From an uncultured Nitriliruptoraceae bacterium (lineage in GTDB: Bacteria; Actinomycetota; Nitriliruptoria; Nitriliruptorales; Nitriliruptoraceae): DNA of 41,613 nt. Positions within the stretch are counted from its first letter, which is position 1; each line of letters starts with the position of its first letter. Below, one piece after another: positions 8,648 through 15,213 of this stretch. The notes under the pieces are model-generated. The model was not told the DNA's origin and ran no database searches. It saw only the letters and a list, made by a program, of their open reading frames with translations. The position numbers and the translations under genes were made by a program. The DNA is taken from contig CAJXTG010000013.1 in NCBI GenBank assembly GCA_913060655.1, positions 1-41,613 on the forward strand. The letters run 5' to 3'.

Positions 8648-10095
8648 CGCGGCTCGACCCGGACGGGCACCGGACCACGGGCGCGGTAGGTCGCGCGGGG
8701 CTGTGCCCGGGGGAGCGGGCGCCGGCCGGTCGGCACCAGCCGGAACCGGCGAGCAACCGCCAGCAGGATGATGCGGCCCTCGAGCAGTGCGAACTGGTCG
8801 CCGAGACAGCGGCGCGTCCCGGCACCGAAGGGGACGTACGCCCCCCGCGGAAGCCCCCGCTCGAACCCCTCCACCCAGCGGTCCGGACGGAAACGGTCGG
8901 GGTCGGCGAAGATCGCCGGGTCACGATGCGTCACGTACTGGCTGACGATGACGTGCGCACCGGCGGGCAGACCGACCCCTTGGACGTCGACGTCCCGCAA
9001 CGCCCGCCGCGGGGCGACCCACACCGGCGGGGCGAGGCGGAGCGTCTCGTTGAGGACCGCGCTCGCCACAGGGGTCGCGAGCAGCTCCTCGACGGTCGGG
9101 GGTCGCCCCTCCATGAGCCACGCCTGCGCGTCCGCCTCGCGTTCGAGGTCGAGGCGGACCTCCGGGTCGGTCGCCAAGTAGCTGAACGCCCACGTCAGCG
9201 TGTTCGCGGTCGTCTCGTGGCCGCTGAGGATCAGCGTGAGCGCCTCGTCGCGGACCTCGTCGTCGCTGAAGGAGGAGCCGTCCTCGTCGCGAAGTGCGAG
9301 CAGGAGCCCGAGCAGATCCTCCTCCTTGCGCGCGGTCGCCACGTCGCCGGCCGTCACTCCCTGTGCGCGCCGCTCCCGGACGAGGCGTTCTGCGATCGCT
9401 GCGAGCTCGTCGGACGCGCGGGCGAACGCGCGGAACCACGGGAGGGACGAGTGGTCGAACCGATCGAGGCCGGGCAGCATCGTCCGCTCGATCCGGTCGA
9501 TGGCGACGTCCATCGCCGCCCCGATACGCGCCGCGTCGTGCGCCGCGCCGGTCCCGAACAGCGTCCGAGCGACGATCTCCAGCGTGAGTCGCATCATCGT
9601 CGGCGCGAGGGGGAGCACCGTCCCCGGCGTCCAACGGTCGAGCTCCTCCGCCGTCAGCGTCGCCATCAGGGCCGCGTAGTCATCGAGGCGCGAGTGGTGG
9701 AACGGCGCCTGCATCATCCGCCGATGTCGGAGGTGGACCGGTTCCTCGTTGGTGAGCAGGCCCTCGCCGAGCACCTTCCGCATCCGCGCGAAGCCCACGC
9801 CCTTGACGAAGTCGTGCTGCTTCGCGACGAGGACGTCGTGCACCATCGCCGGGGCGAACAGTGCGACGAAGAGCTCTCCGCGGAGCTCGAACGCGCTCGC
9901 CGCGCCGTGCCGCCGACGCAGGTCCATCAGGAAGCGCGGGGTGTCGCGGACGAAACGGAGGGTCGTGCGGCCCGGGACGACGGACCGAGGGCCGGCCGGG
10001 AGGGCGGCGGCCGGGGTGGGTCGGACGGCCGGGCGGACCGCCGGTGGCACGTCGGCGTACTCCGCCGGCCGCGGCGCGGTGAACGGGCGTCCCAT
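8626..10095 (-). CDS. Cytochrome P450
   Basis: A 489-aa soluble-type P450 monooxygenase. The I-helix oxygen-activation motif LILSGHETTANTLTW, the K-helix ExxR in LNETLRL, the PERF-like FRPDRW, and the heme-thiolate loop FGAGTRRCLG (Cys430) are all present. Without a fused reductase it would need separate ferredoxin and reductase partners, and none is encoded nearby. Substrate is unknown; the nearest genes give no pathway clue. It is transcribed alone, from a TAGGCT -10 (10137-10142) that faces away from the tRNA-Thr promoter, and its 3' end runs 22 bp into holB. The position beside a tRNA is compatible with an acquired gene, but no repeats or integrase remain. Confidence 0.95.
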   Translation of the reverse strand: MGRPFTAPRPAEYADVPPAVRPAVRPTPAAALPAGPRSVVPGRTTLRFVRDTPRFLMDLRRRHGAASAFELRGELFVALFAPAMVHDVLVAKQHDFVKGVGFARMRKVLGEGLLTNEEPVHLRHRRMMQAPFHHSRLDDYAALMATLTAEELDRWTPGTVLPLAPTMMRLTLEIVARTLFGTGAAHDAARIGAAMDVAIDRIERTMLPGLDRFDHSSLPWFRAFARASDELAAIAERLVRERRAQGVTAGDVATARKEEDLLGLLLALRDEDGSSFSDDEVRDEALTLILSGHETTANTLTWAFSYLATDPEVRLDLEREADAQAWLMEGRPPTVEELLATPVASAVLNETLRLAPPVWVAPRRALRDVDVQGVGLPAGAHVIVSQYVTHRDPAIFADPDRFRPDRWVEGFERGLPRGAYVPFGAGTRRCLGDQFALLEGRIILLAVARRFRLVPTGRRPLPRAQPRATYRARGPVPVRVEPRQAALRT

Positions 10096-10136
10096 GGCGT
10101 TCGGCTCCCGGTGCCGCCCCCCGACGGCAGGAGGGC

Positions 10137-10158
10137 AGCCTACGACCTCCGGTAGGCT
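10137..10158. promoter_or_regulatory. Back-to-back -10 elements for P450 and tRNA-Thr
   Basis: The minus-strand TAGGCT (10137-10142) and plus-strand TAGGCT (10153-10158) are separated by 10 bp and form an inverted repeat. The plus copy ends 11 nt before the tRNA, an ideal distance for a tRNA promoter. The minus copy lies about 42 nt before the P450 ATG. Their -35 regions would overlap the opposite transcription unit, so the two promoters may interfere. Confidence 0.55.
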
Positions 10159-10169
10159 TCGGCACTTCC

Positions 10170-10245
10170 GCTGGAGTAGCTCAGTCGGTAGAGCAGCCGC
10201 CTCGTAAGCGGCAGGTCAGGGGTTCAAGTCCCCTCTCCAGCTCCA
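10170..10245 (+). tRNA. tRNA-Thr (anticodon CGT), CCA encoded
   Basis: The full cloverleaf can be drawn. Acceptor stem GCTGGAG/CTCCAGC (10170-10176 with 10235-10241), D stem GCTC/GAGC, anticodon stem GCCGC/GCGGC with loop CTCGTAA (anticodon CGT at 10203-10205), T stem AGGGG/CCCCT with loop TTCAAGT. Discriminator T is at 10242, followed by a genomically encoded CCA (10243-10245). It reads ACG threonine codons. Confidence 0.97.
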
Positions 10246-10275
10246 CCTCCCCGTCCAGGACGAACGGTCCCGCCC

Positions 10276-10791
10276 GTGGTCGACCTCGACGACGCGAACA
10301 CGATCCGCGCCGGCGTGTTCGGCGTCCAGGACGGGATCGTGAGCACCTTCGGCCTCGTCATGGGCGTCGCCGGGGCGCAGGTCAGCCCCGAGGCGATCCT
10401 CATCGCGGGCCTGGCCGGCGCGTTCTCCGGCGCCGTGTCGATGGGTGCGGGCGAGTACGTGAGCGTGCGCGTCCAGCACGAGCTGATCGCGGCCCGCGGG
10501 GTCACCGACGGCGCGAACGTCCACCCGACCCGGGCGGCGGCCGCGAACGCCGGCCTGTTCGTGCTCGGTGCGGCGTTCCCCCTGGCACCGTTCCTCGCGC
10601 TGGAGGGGCTGGCGGCGGTCGTGGTGAGCGCACTGCTCAGCGCCGGGTCGCTGTTCGCCACCGGGGCGCTGCTGACCCGGCTGACCCGCCGACCCCCCTG
10701 GGCCTCCGGCCTGCGGATGCTGCTCATCGGCGGCGGCGCGGGAGTGCTCGGCTACCTCGTCGGCTCGCTGCTGGGCGTCGCGGTCGGCTGA
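10276..10791 (+). CDS. VIT1/CCC1-type transporter family membrane protein
   Basis: A 171-aa integral membrane protein with the N-terminal signature of the VIT/CCC1 family: GVFGVQDGIVSTFGLVMGVAGA, then SGAVSMGAGEYVSVRVQHEL. Family members move Fe2+ or Mn2+ out of the cytosol. About four to five membrane helices are visible. It is short compared with eukaryotic VIT1, lacking most of the cytosolic metal-binding loop, which is common in small bacterial members. Metal specificity is not decidable. The GTG start is the furthest in-frame one after the tRNA and the Shine-Dalgarno signal is weak (AGGA about 15 nt upstream). It begins 30 bp after the tRNA and may be co-transcribed with it. Confidence 0.85.
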   Translation: MVDLDDANTIRAGVFGVQDGIVSTFGLVMGVAGAQVSPEAILIAGLAGAFSGAVSMGAGEYVSVRVQHELIAARGVTDGANVHPTRAAAANAGLFVLGAAFPLAPFLALEGLAAVVVSALLSAGSLFATGALLTRLTRRPPWASGLRMLLIGGGAGVLGYLVGSLLGVAVG

Positions 10792-10808
10792 CCGAACCCG
10801 GCGGGCCC

Positions 10809-10863
10809 GCGGACGGCCGGCGGAGGGCCTCCGGAGGGTCTCGCGGACGGCCTGCGGAGGGCC
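10809..10863. repeat. 21-bp direct repeat in an intergenic region
   Basis: The words at 10809-10829 and 10843-10863 are identical except for one base (G to T at the eleventh position). Between and within them lie small GGAGG/CCTCC hairpins, for example CGGAGGGCCTCCG at 10821-10833. The repeat follows the VIT-like gene and could act as a rho-independent-like terminator or simply be GC-rich duplication. Confidence 0.6.
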
Positions 10864-11059
10864 GGTGGGCGGCCCGCAGGGCCCGGTCGGCGCAGGGACC
10901 TCCGTCCAGCGGCGCAGGCTCCGAAGGTCCCGACGACCGGTGTCCTGCGGCAGGCCCCTGCGCCCCCTCGGGCGACGACACTTCCTGGCGAGCGGTCGGA
11001 CACCGGCCGCAGCAGGACCCGAGCACCCGAGGCCCATGAGGGCAACAGGAGACAGATCC

Positions 11060-11593
11060 ATGAGCACGCTCACCACCGAGGGGACGGCGACCGCGACCGG
11101 CGCCGCGTCCCGCAACCGGCAGTTCGCAGTGGTCGCACTCGTCGCCATCGTCGTCGGGATCGGTTCGGTCCTCGGTGGGATCGGTGGCATGGCCTACACC
11201 TGGCAGAACGCCGCGAAGGAGAACATCACCACGCCGGACGACGCACCCATCGCGGGCGTGTCCGTCGACGGCCCGCTGTCGCTGTGGTCGCAGGCCGCCA
11301 TCATCGAGGAGCACCAGCTGAACCGCACCGAGGGCCTCCGCTACGCGGAGATGCCGCGGATGATCCCGCAGCTCGACGAGGCCGGCGAGCCGGTCATCGG
11401 TGAGGACGGGGAGCCCGTGATGGTCCCCAACGCGACCCGCGCGAGCTGGATCGACGCGACCTCGCTGATCAGCGTCCTCAACCTCGGCCTGATGGCCTAC
11501 GCACTGAGCCTGTTCGCGATCGTCATGGGTGCGACGGTCGCGGGCCTGGGATGGGTGGTCCTCCGGCTGAGCCGGAACCCGGCGCTCGCCTGA
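11060..11593 (+). CDS. Small two-helix membrane protein, function unknown
   Basis: A 177-aa protein starting at the ATG at 11060, preceded by AGGAGA about 8 nt upstream. The reading frame is open further upstream but without family features. It has a membrane helix at about residues 22-47, an acidic outer segment containing NITTPDDAPI and WSQAAIIEEHQLNRTEGLRYAEMPRM, then a second helix at about 135-168 and a very short tail. I do not recognise a catalytic motif. From memory, similar actinobacterial proteins are sometimes labelled LigA ring-opening dioxygenase, which I consider a mis-transferred name because nothing enzymatic is visible. It sits alone, convergent with the pirin gene. Confidence 0.8.
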   Translation: MSTLTTEGTATATGAASRNRQFAVVALVAIVVGIGSVLGGIGGMAYTWQNAAKENITTPDDAPIAGVSVDGPLSLWSQAAIIEEHQLNRTEGLRYAEMPRMIPQLDEAGEPVIGEDGEPVMVPNATRASWIDATSLISVLNLGLMAYALSLFAIVMGATVAGLGWVVLRLSRNPALA

Positions 11594-11627
11594 GCGTCAG
11601 GGCGGCTCGCCCCGCCCATCCGACGCC

Positions 11628-11663
11628 GAGGGGCCGGACGCGCGCGAGCGCGACCGGCCCCTC
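11628..11663. terminator. Shared bidirectional terminator hairpin
   Basis: A perfect 10-bp inverted repeat (GAGGGGCCGG 11628-11637 and CCGGCCCCTC 11654-11663) encloses a GC-rich loop that can itself pair. It lies between the 3' ends of two convergent genes, 34 bp after one stop and 12 bp from the other, and so probably serves both. Confidence 0.75.
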
Positions 11664-11675
11664 TGGTGTGTGCGG

Positions 11676-12662
11676 TCAGGCGCCGTCGGGCACGACGTTG
11701 CCGCCCTCGTGCAGGGCGGGGATCGTGCCGAGCTTGCCGGCGTTGAAGTCGTCGAACGCCTGCTGCAGCTCCGCCCGGGTGTTCATCACGAACGGGCCGT
11801 ACCACGCGACGGGCTCGCGGATCGGCAGGCCGCCGAGCACGAGCACGTCCATCTTCGGGGCGCGCGTCTCCTGGGAGGCGAGGGCGGCGAGGTCGATGGT
11901 CTGGCCCGGGCCGAACACGGCCAGCTGGCCCATCTCGATCGGACGCCGCTCGGCGCCGACCGTCCCGCGGCCGGCCAGCACGTACGCCAGGGCGTTGAAG
12001 TCGTGGCGCCACGGCAGCGACACCTGCGCGTCCGGCTCGAGGGTGGCGTGCAGCAGCGTGATCGGGGTGTGCGTGGACCCCGGACCGGTGACGCCGGCGA
12101 GGTCACCGGCGATCAGCCGGAGGATCGCCCCGCCGTCGTGCGAGCTGAGCAGCTGCGTGTCCCGCGCTCCGAGGTCCTGGTAACGCGGCTCGGACCACTT
12201 CTTCGCGGCCGGCAGGTTCACCCACAGCTGGAAGCCGTGGAACAGGCCGCCCTTCATGACGACCTCCTCCGGCGGGGCCTCGATGTGCAGCAGCCCCGAC
12301 CCGGCGGTCATCCACTGGGTGTCCCCGTCGGTGATGAGGCCGCCGCCGCCGTGCGTGTCGGCGTGTCGCAGCGTCCCGTCGAGCATGTAGGTGACGGTCT
12401 CGAAGCCGCGGTGCGGATGCCACGGCGTGCCCTTCGGCTCGCCCGGGGCGTACTCCACCTCGCCCATCTGGTCGAGGTGGATGAACGGGTCGAGGTCGGC
12501 GAGGTCGACGCCGTGGAACGCACGGCGGACGGGGAAGCCCTCACCCTCGAAGCCGCGGGGCGCGGTGGTGATGGACCGCACGGCGCGCGGCCGGGAGAAC
12601 GCGGCCTCGGGGCGCGGGACACGGGGGAGGGTCAGCAGGTCATCGACGGTCACGGCGGGCAT
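11676..12662 (-). CDS. Pirin family protein
   Basis: A 328-aa bicupin protein of the pirin family. The N-terminal cupin shows the metal-site residues in HPHRGFETVTYMLDG and the downstream HTQW-equivalent DTQWMTAGSGLLHIE, and the family block GLFHGFQLWVNLPAAKKW follows. The second cupin and a C-terminal segment with MNTRAELQQAFDDFNAGKLG complete the usual length. Bacterial pirins bind iron; some have quercetinase activity and others act as redox-sensitive partners of regulators or enzymes, so the exact role is undecided. GAGGAG precedes the ATG closely. It lies 87 bp after the sulfur-relay operon on the same strand but has its own promoter-like signals. Confidence 0.93.
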   Translation of the reverse strand: MPAVTVDDLLTLPRVPRPEAAFSRPRAVRSITTAPRGFEGEGFPVRRAFHGVDLADLDPFIHLDQMGEVEYAPGEPKGTPWHPHRGFETVTYMLDGTLRHADTHGGGGLITDGDTQWMTAGSGLLHIEAPPEEVVMKGGLFHGFQLWVNLPAAKKWSEPRYQDLGARDTQLLSSHDGGAILRLIAGDLAGVTGPGSTHTPITLLHATLEPDAQVSLPWRHDFNALAYVLAGRGTVGAERRPIEMGQLAVFGPGQTIDLAALASQETRAPKMDVLVLGGLPIREPVAWYGPFVMNTRAELQQAFDDFNAGKLGTIPALHEGGNVVPDGA

Positions 12663-12686
12663 GGGGGCTCCTCGGGTCGGAGCCCC

Positions 12687-12714
12687 AGCGTACCGGAGAT
12701 AGTTGCAGGCGCAA
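12687..12714 (-). promoter_or_regulatory. Pirin promoter with overlapping inverted repeat
   Basis: On the minus strand TTGCGC (12714-12709) and TACGCT (12692-12687) are spaced by 16 nt and form a plausible -35/-10 pair, with transcription starting about 20 nt before the pirin ATG. The -35 end overlaps TTGC-N4-GCAA (12703-12714), a small inverted repeat of the kind bound by MarR-type repressors. The operator role is inference. Confidence 0.4.
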
Positions 12715-12749
12715 GGAGACCGGGGCCATCCCGCCGCACGGCCCTGCGG

Positions 12750-14120
12750 TCAGACCCCCGCGGGCTCCGCGACACGGCCCGGCACGTCGCCCGGCAGGCA
12801 GAAGTCGTCGATGAGGACCACCTCGAACCCGCTGCGCACCAGGAACGACGCCGCGATCGTCGCCCGCGCCCCGGTGGCGCAGTAGACCCAGACCGGCCGG
12901 CCCCGCGGGACCTCCCCGATGCGCTCCGGCAGCTCGTGGAACGGGACGTGCACCGCGGCGTGGTGGTGGCCGCTCTCGAACTCCCACGTGTCGCGGACGT
13001 CGAGGATGGTGCGGGCGTCGTCGTCGACGAGGCTGAGCCCGTCGAAGCTCACGATCTCGATGGACCGCTCGAGCTCGTGGCCGGCGAACGTCCCCGACTG
13101 CGCGATGAGCCGGCCCTGGAGCCGGTCGTAGCCGATCCGGGCGAGCATGCGCTGCGCCTCGGCGAGCACCGTCGCGTCGTCGCCGACGAGCACGAGGTGC
13201 TCCTCGAACGGGACCATCCAGCCGAGGTAGTTCGGCAGGTCGTTGCGCAGCTCGGCGTTGATCGCCCCGGCGAGGAACGACGCGTTGAAGTCGCGCCGGT
13301 TGCGCAGGTCGATGACCCATGCGCCCTCGCGCAGCAGCGCGGCGACCCGCTCGAGGTCGAAGTCCTCCGGTGGGGTGTCGTCGAACGCCGCCGGGCCGAG
13401 CACGTTCGCGGGCGCCATGTGGCGGTAGTAGGTGGGGTAGGGGGTGAGCCCGCCGATGAGCTCGGTGAGGAAGTCCTCCTCCGACTTCACGAGCGCCGGG
13501 TTGTCGCCCCGCTCCGCGCCGACCGTCGAGGACTGCTTCGTCGCCTGCGTCGCCGAGCAGTGACTGCCGAAGCCGTGGGTCGGGTGCACGCCGGCGGTGT
13601 CGTCGACCTCGTCGGCGATCCGGCGCACCGAGTGGTACTGGCTGCGCGACAGCTCCATCGTCAGCTCCGGACCGATCAGGTCGGTCCGTCCGACGGTGCC
13701 GAACAGCATCGACCCGCCGGTGAACACGCCGACGGCACGGTCGTCGGCGTCCAGCAGGACGTAGGACAGGTGCGTGGGCGTGTGGCCGGGCGTGAGGAGG
13801 GCCCGCACCCGCATCGTGCCGCTCGTGAGGACGTCGCCGTCGGCCAGCCCGTGGCGGTCGAAGCGCACGTCGTCGTCCGCGTTCAGGCAGTAGGCGGCGT
13901 CGACCATGGACGCGAGCGCGTGCCCGCCGGTCACGTAGTCGTTGTGGACGTGGGTCTCGACGACGTGGGTGACGTCGAGGCCGTGCTCGTGCAGGACGTC
14001 GAGGACCCGGTCGATGTCGCGCTGCGGGTCGATGACGACCGCGCTCGACCCGTCATGGGCCACGTAGCTGCGGTCACCGAGCGACGGCGTCTCGATGGTC
14101 ACGATCTCGATGCTGCCCAT
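12750..14120 (-). CDS. MBL-fold hydrolase with two rhodanese domains (persulfide dioxygenase-like)
   Basis: A 456-aa protein with an N-terminal metallo-beta-lactamase fold (about 1-235) and two C-terminal rhodanese domains (about 250-345 and 360-450). It resembles ETHE1/CstB-type enzymes that oxidise persulfides to sulfite. Metal-site residues His57, His59, Asp61 (HVHNDY), His113 (PGHTPTH) and His182 (PTHGFGSHC) are present. The usual sixth position of HxHxDH is Tyr62, and the FTGD aspartate is Gly136 (FTGGSM), so the metal centre is atypical. The first rhodanese domain has no catalytic cysteine; the second has an active-site loop YCATGAR. ATG start with GAGGGGG upstream. Third gene of the dsrE2-tusA operon, supporting sulfur handling. 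Exact reaction uncertain. Confidence 0.88.
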   Translation of the reverse strand: MGSIEIVTIETPSLGDRSYVAHDGSSAVVIDPQRDIDRVLDVLHEHGLDVTHVVETHVHNDYVTGGHALASMVDAAYCLNADDDVRFDRHGLADGDVLTSGTMRVRALLTPGHTPTHLSYVLLDADDRAVGVFTGGSMLFGTVGRTDLIGPELTMELSRSQYHSVRRIADEVDDTAGVHPTHGFGSHCSATQATKQSSTVGAERGDNPALVKSEEDFLTELIGGLTPYPTYYRHMAPANVLGPAAFDDTPPEDFDLERVAALLREGAWVIDLRNRRDFNASFLAGAINAELRNDLPNYLGWMVPFEEHLVLVGDDATVLAEAQRMLARIGYDRLQGRLIAQSGTFAGHELERSIEIVSFDGLSLVDDDARTILDVRDTWEFESGHHHAAVHVPFHELPERIGEVPRGRPVWVYCATGARATIAASFLVRSGFEVVLIDDFCLPGDVPGRVAEPAGV

Positions 14121-14176
14121 GCGCGTCCCCCTCGTTCGCGGGTCCGGGGCCCGCCGGCCCCGGACCGTCCGGTGCC

Positions 14177-14407
14177 TCAGGCCTTCTCGATCAGGAACGT
14201 GAAGCGGTCGCCGCCGTCGTTCTGCTCGACGAGCCGGTTCCCGGTCGACTGCGCCCAGGCGGGGATGTCCTGGAGCGAGCCACGGTCGGTCGAGATGACC
14301 TCGAGGACCTCGCCGGAGGCGAGCTGGTCGATGGCCTGGCGGGTGCGGACGACGGGCATCGGGCAGGCGAGGCCGCTGGCGTCCAGGGTCTGGGTGACGT
14401 CGGGCAT
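14177..14407 (-). CDS. tusA: TusA-family sulfur carrier protein
   Basis: A 76-aa protein of typical TusA length with the hallmark CPxP motif (Cys15, CPMP) in DASGLACPMPVVRTRQAI. TusA proteins carry sulfane sulfur as a cysteine persulfide between rhodaneses, DsrE-type proteins and downstream enzymes. A strong AGGAGGAG lies a few bases upstream of the ATG. Its position between dsrE2 and a rhodanese-containing gene matches the rhd-tusA-dsrE2 arrangement known from sulfur-oxidising bacteria such as Allochromatium, which points to sulfur oxidation rather than tRNA thiolation. Confidence 0.94.
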   Translation of the reverse strand: MPDVTQTLDASGLACPMPVVRTRQAIDQLASGEVLEVISTDRGSLQDIPAWAQSTGNRLVEQNDGGDRFTFLIEKA

Positions 14408-14420
14408 GGGTGCTCCTCCT

Positions 14421-14456
14421 GTGGTCGTGGTGCGTGGTCGTGGTGCGTGGTCGTGG
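14421..14456. repeat. 13-bp tandem repeat between tusA and dsrE2
   Basis: GTGGTCGTGGTGC is present twice in full (14421-14433, 14434-14446) and once in part (14447-14456). It fills the short spacer between the two genes and looks like slippage-type duplication; copy number may vary between strains. Confidence 0.85.
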
Positions 14457-14458
14457 GG

Positions 14459-14932
14459 TCAGATGAACAGGTTGATCTTCGAGCGCTGCATGTTCGACAT
14501 CGCCGCGGCCGCGCCGAGCGGTTCCTCGATGCCGTCGATGAGGTCCTCGCGCTTCAGCCCCATCAGGTCCATCGTCATCTGGCAGGGGGCCAGCTTCACG
14601 CCGAGCTCACGCGCCGTCTCGATGAGCTCGCTCGGCGGGGCGACCTTGTGGCGCTTCGCGATGCTCTTCATCATCTTCGGTCCGGCGCCGCCGAAGTTGA
14701 GGTGGCTGAGCCGCTCGTTGTTCACCGTCCCGAGCATCTTGGTCATCCAGTTGTCGCCGGTGACCTTGACCTCCGGGCGCTTCAGCGTGAACAGCCCCCA
14801 GAAGGTGCAGAACAGCGTGACCTCCATGCCGTAGGCGGCACCGGTCGTCGCGAGGATGTACTGCGGCCAGACCTTGTCGAGCTCGCCCGACCAGGCCACG
14901 ATCGTCATGCGCTCTACGCCGTCGTCCTCCAC
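14459..14932 (-). CDS. dsrE2: DsrE/DsrF-like protein (DsrE2 type)
   Basis: A 157-aa protein of the DsrE2/peroxiredoxin-like family. The N-terminal strand is MTIVAWSGELDKVWPQYILATTGAAYGMEV, followed by FCTFWGLFTL (Cys42) and the conserved LAPCQMTMDLMGL (Cys117), where the cysteine is the probable persulfide carrier. In sulfur oxidisers DsrE2 exchanges sulfur with TusA. First gene of the minus-strand operon. The GTG at 14930-14932 is used with a GGGGGG tract upstream; an internal ATG eight codons in (MTIVAW) is an alternative start. The TTGACA promoter at 15115-15120 would give a leader of about 150 nt containing palindromes. Confidence 0.9.
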   Translation of the reverse strand: MEDDGVERMTIVAWSGELDKVWPQYILATTGAAYGMEVTLFCTFWGLFTLKRPEVKVTGDNWMTKMLGTVNNERLSHLNFGGAGPKMMKSIAKRHKVAPPSELIETARELGVKLAPCQMTMDLMGLKREDLIDGIEEPLGAAAAMSNMQRSKINLFI

Positions 14933-14988
14933 GGTGTTCCCCCCTGCCCTTCCGGGCGGCCCTCACGGGCGTCGGCTGCGCGGGTCCC

Positions 14989-15008
14989 GACGCGGTCGCG
15001 ACCGCGTC
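14989..15008. promoter_or_regulatory. Perfect 20-bp palindrome upstream of dsrE2
   Basis: GACGCGGTCG followed directly by its reverse complement, with no centre spacer. It lies 57 bp before the dsrE2 start codon in the gap shared with the arsR gene. A dimeric regulator site is the natural reading, but no protein can be assigned from sequence. Confidence 0.6.
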
Positions 15009-15045
15009 CCCGGACTCCCGACCGGGCCCCGGACTCCCGACCGGG
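15008..15045. repeat. 19-bp perfect tandem duplication
   Basis: CCCCGGACTCCCGACCGGG occurs twice head to tail (15008-15026 and 15027-15045) in the dsrE2/arsR intergenic gap, directly beside the 20-bp palindrome. Each unit also has CCGG ends able to pair. It may be a duplicated binding site or a slippage product. Confidence 0.85.
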
Positions 15046-15091
15046 GTGGCGGCGGGCCCGGCGTTCGCGCAAGCCCGCAAGCAGCGCCGCT

Positions 15092-15120
15092 ATCGTGGTC
15101 GGCGCACGGGCCGCTGTCAA
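15092..15120 (-). promoter_or_regulatory. Putative promoter of the dsrE2-tusA-MBL operon
   Basis: On the minus strand a full consensus TTGACA (15120-15115) is followed after 17 nt by CACGAT (15097-15092), a partial -10. Transcription would start near 15085, leaving a leader of about 150 nt that includes the tandem duplication and the palindrome. Confidence 0.5.
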
Positions 15121-15128
15121 GGCTGCCC

Positions 15129-15148
15129 TACCGTGCCGGGGGGCACGG
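15129..15148 (+). promoter_or_regulatory. arsR -10 element overlapping an inverted repeat
   Basis: TACCGT (15129-15134) fits the TANNNT -10 form used elsewhere in the window. It overlaps a 7-bp inverted repeat CCGTGCC / GGCACGG (15131-15137 and 15142-15148). An autoregulatory operator for the ArsR protein would be expected at such a place. Confidence 0.4.
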
Positions 15149-15213
15149 CGCGGGTCCGGACGTCCGACCCGCGGGAGGCCGGCACCCGTCCGCGGGAGCC
15201 GAGGGAGAGGGCG

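Noticed and set aside
10170-10276. Attachment site of an integrated element at the tRNA-Thr 3' end
   Set aside because: No second copy of the tRNA 3' end, integrase or mobile genes are found in the window.
14421-14456. CRISPR-like array in the tusA-dsrE2 spacer
   Set aside because: The 13-bp units are directly contiguous without spacers and there are no cas genes; it is a simple tandem repeat.
11670-14834. A 1054-codon plus-strand open frame over pirin, the MBL protein and tusA
   Set aside because: It is the complement of three recognisable genes and spans their stop codons and spacers; no family features.
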